The notes beneath the pieces were generated by a model, which was given only the letters and a program-made list of their open reading frames with translations, was not told where the DNA came from and did not search any database. A stretch of DNA of 64,000 nt, from NCBI RefSeq assembly GCF_900177655.1, contig NZ_FXWK01000001.1, positions 2,108,001 through 2,172,000 of the forward strand, written 5' to 3'. Made by a program: the position numbers and the translations under genes. Shown in pieces: positions 20,827 to 31,362 of this stretch (positions are counted from its first letter, which is position 1; every line of letters starts with the position of its first letter). The stretch is from Devosia lucknowensis (GTDB lineage: Bacteria; Pseudomonadota; Alphaproteobacteria; Rhizobiales; Devosiaceae).

Positions 20827-22692
20827 ATGACGCGCGCCTTCAAGCTTTCATCGCTGCTCCTTGCGGCCTTCGTGACAGTCGGCCTCGCCGTGCCAGCCAT
20901 GGCACAGACGCAGACCGATGTCTGGACCAATTCCTTCACCCTGTCAGGCGAGCCCAAATACGGGATGGACTACACCCATTTCGACTACGTGAACGTCGAT
21001 GCGCCCAAGGGCGGCGTCGTGCGGCTCGGGGACTTGGGCGGTTTCGACACGTTCAACCCCATCCTGCCCAAGGGCGAACCGGCCGGCGGCATCGGGCTTC
21101 TCTACGAAACGCTGATGGGCCCCTCGTCCGACGAGAACAACACCTATTACGTGCACCTGGCCGAGGCGCTCAAGATCGCGCCCGACTATGGCTCGGTCAC
21201 CTTCCGCATGGATCCCGATGCCAGATGGCACGACGGCGAGCCGGTGACGGCCGAGGACGTGGTCTGGACGTTCGAGAAGCTGATCGAGGTCAATCCCGAT
21301 CGCGCGCAATACTACGCCAACATCACCTCGGCCGAGGTGACGGCGCCGGGTGAGGTGACCTTTACCTTCGACCAGAAGAACAATCGCGAACTGCCGCTGA
21401 TCCTGGGGCAGCTGCTGGTGCTGCCGCAGCACTGGTGGGAAGGCACCGATGCCAGCGGCAAGCAGCGCAACATCGCCGATTCGACGCTCGAGCCGCCAAT
21501 GGGTTCGGGACCCTATCGGCTGGCCAGTTTCGAGGCCGGCCGCTCGATCGTCTACGAGCGCGTCGAGGACTACTGGGGTGCCGATCATCCGTCCCAGGTC
21601 GGGCAGAACAATTTCGACGAATATCGGATCGAGTATTTCCTCGACCTCAGCGTGATGTTCGAGGCCTTCAAGGGCGACCAGTTCGACTGGTGGACCGAGA
21701 ACCAGGCACGCCGCTGGGCTACCGGCTACGATTTCCCGGCGGTCAAGGAAGGCCGCGTGGTGCAGGAGCTGTTCCCGCAGGACTATGCAGACAACGGCCT
21801 CATGGTCGGTTTCGTCATGAACCTGCGGCGTGACAAGTTCGCCGACGAACGGGTGCGCGAGGCGCTGAACTATGCCTTCGATTTCGAAGAGCTCAGCAAC
21901 ACCATGTTTTATGGCCAGTATGAGCGCATCGACAGCTTCTTCTTCGGCCTGCCGTTCAAGTCCAGCGGGCTCCCCGAGGGCGAGGAACTCGAGGTGCTCG
22001 AGAGCGTGCGCGACGAAGTGCCGGCCAAGGTGTTCGACACGCCCTACACCAATCCTGTCAGCGGCGACCCCGCCAAGCTGCGCGCCAACCTGCGTACGGC
22101 GCTCGATCTGTTCACCCAGGCCGGTTACAGCCTCCAGGGCAACCAGATGATCGGCCCTGATGGCCAGCCGTTCACCTTCGAGATCCTGCTCAACGGCCCG
22201 ACCATCGAGCCAGTGGCGCAGAACCTCGTCACCAACCTGGCGCAGATCGGCATCGCCGCCACGATCCGCACGGTGGACAGCCCGCAATTCATCAACCGGG
22301 CCCGCAGCTTCGACTACGACATGATCTATGCAGGCTGGACGCAGTCGTTCTCGCCGGGCAACGAACAGCGCTTCTTCTTCGGCTCGTCGACCGCCAATGA
22401 ACAGGGCGCGCAGAACTATGCCGGCATCGCCGATCCGGCGGTGGATGCGCTGATCGAGCAGTTGATCGTTGCCGACGATCGCGAGACGCAGGAAGCCGTC
22501 ACCAAGGCCCTCGACCGGGTGCTGCTGGCCAAGCATTTCGTCATCCCCAGCTACACGCTGCGCATGACCCGCTCGGCCCGCTGGGACCGCTTCAGCCGGC
22601 CCGAAAACCTCCCCGAATTCTCCTCGGGCTTCCCCACGCTCTGGTGGTGGGACGAAGCCAAGGCCGAAAAGACCGGCGGCGCGGTGCAGTAG
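20827..22692 (+). CDS. yejA: peptide-binding periplasmic protein YejA
   Basis: This family-5 solute-binding protein captures oligopeptide-like substrates for YejBEF. The 621-residue precursor has a signal peptide ending AVPAMAQ near residue 27 and then the YejA-type start of the mature chain (YGMDYTHFDYVNVDAPKGGVVRLGDLGGFDTFNP). Other marks are MDPDARWHDGEPVTAEDVVWTFEKL and, at the C-terminus, FPTLWWWDEAKA, a typical YejA ending. It lies 33 bases after yejF, so the order here is B-E-F-A, unlike A-B-E-F in E. coli. Confidence 0.93.
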   Translation: MTRAFKLSSLLLAAFVTVGLAVPAMAQTQTDVWTNSFTLSGEPKYGMDYTHFDYVNVDAPKGGVVRLGDLGGFDTFNPILPKGEPAGGIGLLYETLMGPSSDENNTYYVHLAEALKIAPDYGSVTFRMDPDARWHDGEPVTAEDVVWTFEKLIEVNPDRAQYYANITSAEVTAPGEVTFTFDQKNNRELPLILGQLLVLPQHWWEGTDASGKQRNIADSTLEPPMGSGPYRLASFEAGRSIVYERVEDYWGADHPSQVGQNNFDEYRIEYFLDLSVMFEAFKGDQFDWWTENQARRWATGYDFPAVKEGRVVQELFPQDYADNGLMVGFVMNLRRDKFADERVREALNYAFDFEELSNTMFYGQYERIDSFFFGLPFKSSGLPEGEELEVLESVRDEVPAKVFDTPYTNPVSGDPAKLRANLRTALDLFTQAGYSLQGNQMIGPDGQPFTFEILLNGPTIEPVAQNLVTNLAQIGIAATIRTVDSPQFINRARSFDYDMIYAGWTQSFSPGNEQRFFFGSSTANEQGAQNYAGIADPAVDALIEQLIVADDRETQEAVTKALDRVLLAKHFVIPSYTLRMTRSARWDRFSRPENLPEFSSGFPTLWWWDEAKAEKTGGAVQ

Positions 22693-22729
22693 CGCCGCAG
22701 CCGGACCGGGATACAAGACGCACCAATAC

Positions 22730-22814
22730 GCCCTCGGACCTGATCCGAGGGCGGCTGGGGGCTGTCGCCATGCTGGTGTTGGCTGCGAGTGGTCCTCGGG
22801 TCAGACCCGAGGAC
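22730..22814. repeat. intergenic palindrome pair, family B copy 2
   Basis: Two hairpins of the CCTCGG type lie tail-to-tail between yejA and tamB: GCCCTCGGA-N5-TCCGAGGGC at 22730-22752 and GTCCTCGGG-N5-CCCGAGGAC at 22792-22814. They may also act as a bidirectional barrier to transcription. Confidence 0.7.
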
Positions 22815-22848
22815 GGAACGGCGGGATTGGAGGGGCGTCGCAACGGCG

Positions 22849-25800
22849 CTAGTAATCGTGCTCGTAGAACACGCCGAGGCTGGTATTTCCGTCCTGGCCG
22901 GCGGCGCCCTTGATGGTGAGATCGTCGGTGACGTCGAGGTTGATCGTGACCTTGGACTGGCCATTGGCACCGGCGGTGACGCCCAGATAGACATTATCCT
23001 GGATATAGGTCCCGGCCTGGACGCCGACATTGCCCTGATCGTCGGTGACGACATCAAGATCGGCAAGCCCGGCTGCGCCACGAAGACCGTCGACGAGGCC
23101 GCCTCCACCGCCACCACCCACGAGTTCGGCTGCCGCTGCCGCCAGCTGCGCCAGCTGGATCGGGGAGAGCTCACCCATCGAGCGGCCGAAGATCAGACGA
23201 CTGAGGACTTCGTCCTGCGGCAGCGTCGGATTGGAACTGAAGCTCACATCGGGTTGCGAGGCACGGCCCGCTATGGTGACGAAAACGGTGATGCCATCAC
23301 CCTCGGTGCGGGCCACGAAATTGAGCTGCGGGTCGAGATCGCCCACCAGAGTGACGGACCCGGTTTCGAAGGTGAGACGGCGGCCGAGCACGTCGAGGCG
23401 GCCACGAATGAGGCTGAATGCGCCGACCGGCTGGATGCTGGCCAGAGACCCGGTCAGACGCACGGAGCCGCCCACTTCCGCATCGAGGCCGCGGCCACGA
23501 ATGAAGATCTGGTTGGGTGCGTCGACGGTGACGTCGAGCTGGAGCGCCGGACCGGCACCACCGCCGCGCGACGCCTCGATCGGCTGACCGGTGACGGCGT
23601 TGAGCCGCGCCCGTTCGAGCGTACGCATGACCTCGATCGGCGTGCGCCGGTGCGCGACATCGATCAGTTGCGCGCCGCCGCCGAGTCCTTCGGGCACGGT
23701 GATATTGGCATTCTCGATGAAAATGTTGCCGCCCAGAACCGGGGAGCCCGTCAGATTGCCTGTGAGGGTCAGACCGCCGGAGAGAGTGGCGACGAACAGA
23801 TCGCCATCGGCATAGCGGGCCGAGCTCAGCGTGGCCGTCAGATTGGCTGGCATGCCCCCGGTGAGACCAACGCTGCCGGACACGGAGACGCTGCCCCCGG
23901 TCGCGAGATTCGCCGTGAGGCTTTCAATGGTGGCATTGGTGCCCGAGAGATTGGCACGACCGTTGATGCCGGTGAGACGCAGGTTGAGGTCGGGATCGAC
24001 ATACTCGCCCCCCGCCACCGAAACGCCGCCCGAGAACTGCGGGCTGGAAAGGCTGCCGCCGATGCGGGCATCGAAGTTCGCCGTGCCCGACACCCGCGCG
24101 CCGCGATCGGCGACGAACCGGTTGGCCAGTGAGAGCGGCGCCGAGCCGTTGAGCGACAGCGACAGGCCGTTGCCCGCCAGCGGAACGGTGCCCGAGCCGG
24201 AGACCGAAAGCCCGCCATTGCCATCGATGGAGAGGCCGGAAATGCTCACTCGGTTCCCGGCATAGGACCCGCTTGCCACCACGCTGAGCGGCGTGATGCC
24301 GAACTGAGCGATGGCACCGGCGCCGACGCCGGTGGCGCGTGCCTCGAAGGCGACCTGCGGATCACTTGCCGGGCCGTAGAGATCGGCGCGGCCGTTCAAA
24401 GTACCGGACAGCTCGAGATCGGGCGCGACGGCATTGGCAATCGAGAGCGGGAGGTTCTCGATTTCCATGATGATATCGAGCTCGCTGCCGGCACTACCGG
24501 TTGCGGTGATGCTGCCCGAGCCCACACTGAGGCGGAGCGCATCGAGCGTCACGGTCTCGCCCTGCACCATGATCGCGGTGGGGTTGGCAAGACGGGCCGA
24601 GAGTTGGCCCTGAACCAGGTTTGCGCGATCAAGCGAGAGACGGTAGCCGCCCTGAACCGGGCTCAGCGATCCGGCAAGATCGACATCGGTGCCCGTGGCG
24701 AGCGCCGCCTGGGCATCGAAACTGGTTGTATCGCCGGACTGGCTGGCACGTGCATTGAGCGTGTCGACTTCAACGCCGCCCGCTTCGATGGCGCTGGCGC
24801 TGGCCGTGCCGTTGACGACGGGCACGCCGAAAAGGTCGGAAATGCCTGCCGAAAGGTCGGCACGTCCCACGACGATATCGTTGACGACGAGATTGGACAC
24901 ATTGGCGGTCACGCCCGCTCCCTGCTTGCCATCCTGCGGCGTCAGCTCGAGGGCGGCATTGACCGCACCCGACGCTTCTGTGAGCAGCAGCGCGGCAGCC
25001 AGCGACACGTCGCTTGCCGCAACGTCGAGACGACCATCGAGAAGGCCGGTTTCAACAGTGCGGGTGACCGCACCGGACACCTGGGTGCCCGCTATTTCGA
25101 AGCGGATGCCGGTCAGCGCCTGGCTGACATCGTCGGTTTCAAGATGGGTCGCGAGCGTTGCGCGATGCCCATCGAGCATGGCATTGCCGGTGACGTCGCC
25201 CGAAATCGTGCCGCCCAGCAAGCTGGCGGCAATGCCGACCTTGGCGTCGCGCAGCGTATATTGACCCAGCGTACCCGAAGGCACCTGGCCATCGAGCAGC
25301 AGCATGAGCGGCGCCTCGGGCGCGTCCGACCGCGCCGACCCGCGCACCGTCAGCGCGCCGGATGCTTCGGGCGAGATCAGTCGGAGATCGCTGAGATCGA
25401 GGGCGATGGTGAAGTCTGATGTCTCGGTGGCAAAGGCACCATCGGCACGGAACTGCACCTGCGGATTGGCGATGGCGAAGTCGTCGGCAGTGATGCCTGC
25501 CTCGGTTCGCGCCAGACGCCCCGACAGGTTGACCGTGCCGGCCAGCAGCGCATCGGCGGTGGTATCGTCGATGGCGAGATTGGTGCCCGTGCCGTCGAAC
25601 ACCAGATCGAAACCGCCCGAAACCGGCATAACGGAGCCATCTGCAACAAGGCTCAATGCCCCCGTCAGTGACCGCCCTGCCAGGCCCGAGAAGGGCGCAA
25701 TGCTGTCGGTTTCAACCTGGATACGGCCGTTGAAATCGGTGCCGTCGATCGTACCGGTCATGCCGGCAACCAGAGCTTCGCCGACCACGCGCAGCTCAGC

Positions 25801-27201
25801 CAGCTCGATCGGTTCGCCCGCGTTCCAGAGGCCTGCAATGCCGAGGCCGACACTGTCGCCCAAAGCTGCCTCGACGCCCGGATCCGCGGTGATGCCAGAC
25901 AGGCTGCCATCGCCGTTGAACGTCACCATACGGGTCGCCGGATCGTCCAGATTGCGGGCGACGCCACCGATGCCGAGGCCGAATGTCTGCGCGGCGAAAC
26001 CATCGGTCTCGAACCCTTCGAGATCGAATCGTGCCTGCCAGTTCTCGCTCGTTTCGGTACCGAAGGCGATGCGAACCTGCCCGCCCTGCACCAGCGTCGA
26101 GCTGCCGGGCACCGGCAGGACGACCTTGTTGCCCTGGGGATCGGCGATGGTCGCCTCGAGATCGAGCAGCGACAGGAAATTGTCGGCGGTGGTCTGCGCC
26201 CGCGCCGTCAGGCCGAGCTGGCCGCCGCTGAGGGTGAGACTGGAAATATCGATGCCGCCTTCGTCGCGGAGCAGCGCCGATGCGGCAAGGCGCGTTTCGG
26301 CGCCGAAGAAGGCCCGGTAGGGTTCGGCGACGAGTGTGGAGAGCGGTCCGCCAAGATCGGCATCAACGGCAAAGCCGGCATCGGTCTGGGCGATGGTGGC
26401 CGTTCCTGCCAAGGCTTCCTGCTCGTTGGCGAGCAGGCGCATCTGGGCGGTGAGGTCGGAAACCGGACCTTCGCCGTCGAGCGTCAGCGTAACGGCGGGA
26501 CGCCCTTCGATATTGAGCAGATTGGCGATGACGCCATTGGGCGGCTCGACGAGGGACAGCCCGAGATCGATGGTATTGCCCTCACGCCGGTAGATGGCAT
26601 CGAGGTCGAGCGTGCCGCCGGGTCCGTCGAGGCGAACGATATCCAGCGCAGCATCGAGATTACCGCTTTCGAGCCGCATCGAGCCATTGAGCGATATCTG
26701 CGACCCGAGACCGAACACGCCTTCGCCGAAGGTGACGCTCGGCACGGCCAGTTCGCCGATATTGATGGCGACCGGGAAATCCGGAATTTCCAGCGTGCCT
26801 GCTTCCGGCGATGGCAGATCGACCGCCCCTTCGACCGGAATGGCATTGCGCACATATTCGATCGAATCGGCGCGCAGCGAATTGACTTCGAGCCGCCCGG
26901 TGAAGAGCGCGGCCTGGTTCCAGTTGAGGCTGGCATTGTTGACGCGCAACCAGACGCCCTCGGCGTCGGATATGGTGATCTCGCGGATCGAGACATCCGA
27001 GCCGAGCGCGCCATCGATATTGGACAGGCGGATCTGGCGCTCGGGCGTCGAGAGGCGATCCTGGACGAAGCTGGTCAGCCAGTCCTTCTGTTCTTCATTA
27101 TTCATATCCTGAGCAACCAGCGCCACCGGAACGGCGGCGGGTGCGAGCAGCAGGGCGGCGATGAACAGACGGCGGCGAGTGATGGGCGAAATCCTGGGCA
27201 T
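22849..27201 (-). CDS. tamB: translocation and assembly module protein TamB
   Basis: This giant periplasm-spanning protein is anchored in the inner membrane and works with TamA in outer-membrane biogenesis and lipid transport. The 1450 residues have an N-terminal membrane anchor (RRRLFIAALLLAPAAVPVALVA), then a very long beta-rich repetitive region with recurring G-x-L/I-x-G-x-A strand patterns, and the C-terminal TamB (DUF490) domain with GGNIFIENANITVPEGLGG, QPDVSFSSNPTLPQDEVLS and an ending ...GVFYEHDY. Its ATG overlaps the tamA stop by one base (TGATG), so the two are translationally coupled. Confidence 0.94.
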   Translation of the reverse strand: MPRISPITRRRLFIAALLLAPAAVPVALVAQDMNNEEQKDWLTSFVQDRLSTPERQIRLSNIDGALGSDVSIREITISDAEGVWLRVNNASLNWNQAALFTGRLEVNSLRADSIEYVRNAIPVEGAVDLPSPEAGTLEIPDFPVAINIGELAVPSVTFGEGVFGLGSQISLNGSMRLESGNLDAALDIVRLDGPGGTLDLDAIYRREGNTIDLGLSLVEPPNGVIANLLNIEGRPAVTLTLDGEGPVSDLTAQMRLLANEQEALAGTATIAQTDAGFAVDADLGGPLSTLVAEPYRAFFGAETRLAASALLRDEGGIDISSLTLSGGQLGLTARAQTTADNFLSLLDLEATIADPQGNKVVLPVPGSSTLVQGGQVRIAFGTETSENWQARFDLEGFETDGFAAQTFGLGIGGVARNLDDPATRMVTFNGDGSLSGITADPGVEAALGDSVGLGIAGLWNAGEPIELAELRVVGEALVAGMTGTIDGTDFNGRIQVETDSIAPFSGLAGRSLTGALSLVADGSVMPVSGGFDLVFDGTGTNLAIDDTTADALLAGTVNLSGRLARTEAGITADDFAIANPQVQFRADGAFATETSDFTIALDLSDLRLISPEASGALTVRGSARSDAPEAPLMLLLDGQVPSGTLGQYTLRDAKVGIAASLLGGTISGDVTGNAMLDGHRATLATHLETDDVSQALTGIRFEIAGTQVSGAVTRTVETGLLDGRLDVAASDVSLAAALLLTEASGAVNAALELTPQDGKQGAGVTANVSNLVVNDIVVGRADLSAGISDLFGVPVVNGTASASAIEAGGVEVDTLNARASQSGDTTSFDAQAALATGTDVDLAGSLSPVQGGYRLSLDRANLVQGQLSARLANPTAIMVQGETVTLDALRLSVGSGSITATGSAGSELDIIMEIENLPLSIANAVAPDLELSGTLNGRADLYGPASDPQVAFEARATGVGAGAIAQFGITPLSVVASGSYAGNRVSISGLSIDGNGGLSVSGSGTVPLAGNGLSLSLNGSAPLSLANRFVADRGARVSGTANFDARIGGSLSSPQFSGGVSVAGGEYVDPDLNLRLTGINGRANLSGTNATIESLTANLATGGSVSVSGSVGLTGGMPANLTATLSSARYADGDLFVATLSGGLTLTGNLTGSPVLGGNIFIENANITVPEGLGGGAQLIDVAHRRTPIEVMRTLERARLNAVTGQPIEASRGGGAGPALQLDVTVDAPNQIFIRGRGLDAEVGGSVRLTGSLASIQPVGAFSLIRGRLDVLGRRLTFETGSVTLVGDLDPQLNFVARTEGDGITVFVTIAGRASQPDVSFSSNPTLPQDEVLSRLIFGRSMGELSPIQLAQLAAAAAELVGGGGGGGLVDGLRGAAGLADLDVVTDDQGNVGVQAGTYIQDNVYLGVTAGANGQSKVTINLDVTDDLTIKGAAGQDGNTSLGVFYEHDY

Positions 27202-29096
27202 CAGAATGCCTGCCCGATGCCGGCATAAATGGCGTAATCGGGATCGCCGGCCTTTTTGTTGAGCGGGATGGCGAGGTCGAGCCTGAGCGGGCCGAGACCG
27301 GTATAGTAGCGGACGCCGACACCAGCACCCAGACGCAGGTCGTCCAGGCCCGGGAACGTATCGGCCGCGACATAGCCGCCATCGACGAAGCCGACCACGC
27401 CGATGTCGTTGGTGACCTTGGCGCGCGCCTCGAGCGAGGCTTCGAGCAGATAGCGCCCGCCGGTGATGTTGCCATTGCCGTCATCGACGCCGATGGACTT
27501 GAAACCATAGCCGCGCACCGAACCGCCGCCGCCCGCGAAGAACAGCTTGTCGGGCGGGATATCGATGAGGTCGGGCCCCACCACCGCCCCCGCCTTTACG
27601 CGGCCCGCAAGGACGAAGGGATCGGTTTCGCCGAAGCCGAAATAGGTGCGGCCCTCAACCACGAGCCGCGCGCCGGGATTGCCACCGAGCAGGTCGAAAT
27701 AGGGCTCGAGATTGGCCGAGGCATACCAGCCCTCGGTCGGATCGACCGTGCTGTCGCGCCCGTCATAGATCACGCCGGCATAAACGCCGGCCGTCTGGAA
27801 GTCGCGCGTGCCGAAGACGTCGTCGAACCGCGCTACCTCGAAGCTGGCGCCACCCTCGAAGGTCAATTCGTCGGAGAAGAACCAGCTGAGGCCCACCCGA
27901 CCGCCGGCCGACGTCTCGGTATATTTTGGATAGATGGTGCGTTCAGCCGAGACCGTGGCCACGAGATCCACGTCGGGGTGGTAGAAGCCGGGCTTGGTGA
28001 AGGTACCGCCGATCATGTAGTCGAACTGCGCCGTGTCGATGGGCCAGGCGATGCTGGCGACGCGCGCGTCGAGGCGCAGCCGTTCGGCCTGGCCGAAGAG
28101 ATTGCGCCAGAGATGGTAGCCCTCGAGCCCCAGGCCATCCACCGTGGAATAAGTGGCGCCGACGCCGAACCGCCGACCCGGCAATTCTTCGACGATGAGG
28201 TCGTAAGGCAGGAGGCCATCAGCCCCGATGCTCTCGGCGGCCTGCAGGCGCGCGGAGCGGAAGACTTCGAGACGATCGAGCCGCTTCTGCGCCAGCTCGA
28301 CATCGTCGGGGTCATACTCCTGACCCACGGCGAGTCCGGTCTGCTGCGCAACGAATTCCGGATTCATATTCTCGGTGCCGGTGACACGCACCGGGCCGAA
28401 GGCCGCGCGCGGCCCGGGATTGACGGTGATCACCGCATCGACGGTATTGGTGGCATGATCGGCGACGACATCGCGCGAGACGACCTCGGCCTTGGCATGG
28501 CCCTGCTGCCGCCAGGCTTCGAGCGCCAGCTGTTCAGCGCGCAGGACAACCGCCGAGCGTGCGATCTCGCCGGTGCCGTAGCCGCGCAGGATCGGCAGGT
28601 CGACCTGATCGTGCGGATCGGAGGTCGGGGGCGCCTGATTGACGATGGAGACATTGCCGAACCGGAAAAGCGGACCGGCCGTGACGGCGATGGTCACGTC
28701 CACCGGATCGGGCAGATTGGTGTCAGGCGGCAGGTTGGCCGCTTCCTGTCCACCGATGCGGATGCTGACGGTGCCGCCGTAATAGCCTTCGCCATAAAGC
28801 GCGGCGAGCAGGCGCCGATAATCGCCGCGTGCCTTGGCAATGAGCCCGGCGGCCCCCGAAGCGGGTTCGGCCTCGTCGGCGATCAGCGCGGAGGCATTGC
28901 GCAACGCCGACTCCACGGCGCCATCACTGGCGGTGAAGGTGACGAAATAGGGCTGCGGATCGACGATCACCGCGGCCGCGTCTTCCTCGGCCTGGTCCTC
29001 GAAGAACTTGATGCCGAAGAGCTCAAATGCAGAGGCGGGCGCGGCGCCGGCCGCCAAGGCCAGGCCGACGCACAAAGCGCCAATACTCGTTACCAA
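27201..29096 (-). CDS. tamA: outer-membrane Omp85-family protein TamA
   Basis: This outer-membrane beta-barrel with POTRA domains partners with TamB. After a signal peptide (ending APASAFELFG) come POTRA-like repeats (about residues 45-270, for example GPRAAFGPVRVTGTENMNPEFV) and the Omp85 barrel with RGYGFKSIG (the conserved R-G-[YF] motif) and a C-terminal strand ending IYAGIGQAF with terminal Phe. The TTG at 29096 gives a signal peptide without basic residues; a CTG 27 bases further upstream (MQRARLVTSIGALC...) with a GGGCGG-like box would give a better one, so the true start is uncertain. Confidence 0.9.
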   Translation of the reverse strand: MVTSIGALCVGLALAAGAAPASAFELFGIKFFEDQAEEDAAAVIVDPQPYFVTFTASDGAVESALRNASALIADEAEPASGAAGLIAKARGDYRRLLAALYGEGYYGGTVSIRIGGQEAANLPPDTNLPDPVDVTIAVTAGPLFRFGNVSIVNQAPPTSDPHDQVDLPILRGYGTGEIARSAVVLRAEQLALEAWRQQGHAKAEVVSRDVVADHATNTVDAVITVNPGPRAAFGPVRVTGTENMNPEFVAQQTGLAVGQEYDPDDVELAQKRLDRLEVFRSARLQAAESIGADGLLPYDLIVEELPGRRFGVGATYSTVDGLGLEGYHLWRNLFGQAERLRLDARVASIAWPIDTAQFDYMIGGTFTKPGFYHPDVDLVATVSAERTIYPKYTETSAGGRVGLSWFFSDELTFEGGASFEVARFDDVFGTRDFQTAGVYAGVIYDGRDSTVDPTEGWYASANLEPYFDLLGGNPGARLVVEGRTYFGFGETDPFVLAGRVKAGAVVGPDLIDIPPDKLFFAGGGGSVRGYGFKSIGVDDGNGNITGGRYLLEASLEARAKVTNDIGVVGFVDGGYVAADTFPGLDDLRLGAGVGVRYYTGLGPLRLDLAIPLNKKAGDPDYAIYAGIGQAF

Positions 29097-29355
29097 ACGC
29101 GCGCGTTGCAGTGGTCTATCCCGCCCTTTTACGCTTCAACCAAACCGGGCCGAAACGAAGATTGCCACACGGGCGGAAAGATTGCGTTAATCCTTCCGGC
29201 CGCCCCCGCCCAAATGGCGGAGGTTTCATGGCGAGTTTAGGGCGAGCGGGCGCCGAGGGCCACCCATTGTGTTGGCTCGGTTGAGTTTTGATGGCCGAGG
29301 CGTGGCCGATGCGCCACGGTTGACGCCCTGCCCCGGCCTTCTGATCCGACAGATT

Positions 29356-31362
29356 TTATTCCCGGGCCAACGCTTCGACCGGGTCGAGACGGGAGGCCGA
29401 TCGGGCAGGCATGAAGCCGAAGATGATGCCGATCAGGCTCGCCGAGACGATGGCGAGGATGATCGATTCGGTGGAATAGGCGAGCTGCGCCCCCTGCACG
29501 ATTGCCGTGAGGCCCTGCCCCAGCGCAAAGCTCAGGGCCACGCCGGCCGCCCCGCCTGCAAAGCACACGAGGATAGCCTCGATCAGGAACTGGCGCATGA
29601 TGTCGCCGCGGCGCGCGCCCACGGCCATGCGGATGCCAATCTCCTTGGTCCGTTCGCTGACCGAGACCAGCATGATGTTCATGACGCCGATGCCGCCCAC
29701 CACCAGAGAAATGATGGCAATGGTTGAAATCAGGATGGTCAGCGTCGCGGTCGTCGACTGGATGGTCTCGCGGATGGTGTCGGTGTTCTGGAGAAAGAAG
29801 TCCTGTGTCCCGCCATGCAGACGCGTCAGCAACTCGGTGATCTCGGCCTCGGCCTGCGCCGTGTCATAGTCGTCGGTGACGCGCACGGCGATGGCGTTGA
29901 GCCAGTTCTGCCCGAGGATGCGACTCATGGCGGAGGTGTAGGGCACATAGACATTGGCATTGTCGCGTCCACCGCCGAAACCGGTCGAGGCGGCCACGAC
30001 GCCGATGATGCGGACCGGCACCTTGCCCAGCATGATCACGTGTCCGACCGGATCTTCGCCATTGGTGAAGATGGCATTGACCGCGTTCTGATCGATGACG
30101 GCTTCCTGCGCCATGTCATCGATGCTGTCGGCGCCAAAGCCGGATCCGGCCGTGAAGGTCCGGCCATTCACCTGGAAAAAGTCGGCCCCGACGCCGGTGA
30201 CCGAGGCACTGGTCGCCGTGTTGCGATAGAGCACGGTGGCGTTGGCGGTCACCTGCGGCGTGACGCTGTCGGCATAGGGCTGTCCACCAAGGGCCTCGGC
30301 GTCGGTTGCGCGCAAGGTCCGAACGCGACCCGACCGCATGTCCCCAAAACCGCTGCCCGGATAGACGTTGATGGTGTTGGTGCCGATGGCGGAAATGTTC
30401 TGCAGCACCGCCTGCTGGCTACCCTGCCCGAGCGCGACGACAGACACCACCGACGCGATGCCGATGATGATGCCGAGCATGGTGAGAAACGTGCGCAGCT
30501 TGTGTGCGGCCATGGCCCGCAGCGCCATGCGCAGGGCCTCGCCGAACCGGTCGAGACCGCGACGCCAGCTGGCTGCGGCCTTGATCTCGGCCGGCCTGGC
30601 CTCGACGCGGCGCGGTTCGCTGTTGAGGCGATCGGCCACAATCTCACCGTCGGCAATCTCGATCACACGCTCGGCCTGGGCCGCGATCTGCGGATCGTGG
30701 GTGACGATGATGATGGTGTGTCCGTCGGCATGCAGCTCCTTGAGCAGCGCCATCAGCTCCTTGCCCGAGCGCGAATCCAGCGCACCGGTGGGTTCGTCGG
30801 CGAGAATGACCTCGCCGCCATTCATGAGTGCCCGCGCGACGCTGACCCGCTGCTGCTGTCCGCCTGAAAGGGCATTGGGGCGATGATCGAGACGTTCGCC
30901 CAGACCAAGGCGCGTCAGAAGGGCAATCGCCCGCTCGCGCCGCGCCGAGGCGTCGGCTCCGGCATAGACGGCCGGCACTTCGACATTCTCGACGGCGTCG
31001 AGATCGGGCAGAAGCTGATAGCGCTGGAAGATGAAGCCGAAATGCTCGCGCCGGAGGGCAGCCAGAGCATCGGCATCGAGCTTGCTGACATCCTTGCCGG
31101 CGAACCGGTAGGTGCCTTCGCTGGCGCGGTCGAGACACCCCAGAATGTTCATCAGGGTCGACTTGCCCGACCCCGACTGGCCGATGATCGCGACCATCTC
31201 GCCGCGATGGATATCGACGTCCACGCCCTTGAGCACGGCGACGGCTTCGCCGCCCGCCTGGAAGCGCCTGATGAGACCGGAGATGGAAATGATCGGCTGA
31301 CCACGGCCAGCATCATGGGCCTGGGCGCCGACGCCCTCACGGGGGCTGAAAGGCCGGTTCAT
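29356..31362 (-). CDS. macB: MacB-type ABC exporter (ATPase-permease fusion)
   Basis: This inner-membrane exporter works with the MacA adaptor and an outer-membrane channel on macrolides, lipopeptides or enterotoxin-like substrates; the actual substrate is unknown. The N-terminal ABC domain has Walker A GQSGSGKST, signature LSGGQQQRVSVARAL and Walker B VILADEPTGALD. A transmembrane helix follows near residue 285, then a large periplasmic MacB core domain and three C-terminal FtsX-type helices (IAIISLVVGGIGVMNIMLVSVSERTKEIGIRMAVGA). The ATG at 31362 overlaps the macA stop by one base. The product is 668 residues. Confidence 0.93.
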   Translation of the reverse strand: MNRPFSPREGVGAQAHDAGRGQPIISISGLIRRFQAGGEAVAVLKGVDVDIHRGEMVAIIGQSGSGKSTLMNILGCLDRASEGTYRFAGKDVSKLDADALAALRREHFGFIFQRYQLLPDLDAVENVEVPAVYAGADASARRERAIALLTRLGLGERLDHRPNALSGGQQQRVSVARALMNGGEVILADEPTGALDSRSGKELMALLKELHADGHTIIIVTHDPQIAAQAERVIEIADGEIVADRLNSEPRRVEARPAEIKAAASWRRGLDRFGEALRMALRAMAAHKLRTFLTMLGIIIGIASVVSVVALGQGSQQAVLQNISAIGTNTINVYPGSGFGDMRSGRVRTLRATDAEALGGQPYADSVTPQVTANATVLYRNTATSASVTGVGADFFQVNGRTFTAGSGFGADSIDDMAQEAVIDQNAVNAIFTNGEDPVGHVIMLGKVPVRIIGVVAASTGFGGGRDNANVYVPYTSAMSRILGQNWLNAIAVRVTDDYDTAQAEAEITELLTRLHGGTQDFFLQNTDTIRETIQSTTATLTILISTIAIISLVVGGIGVMNIMLVSVSERTKEIGIRMAVGARRGDIMRQFLIEAILVCFAGGAAGVALSFALGQGLTAIVQGAQLAYSTESIILAIVSASLIGIIFGFMPARSASRLDPVEALARE

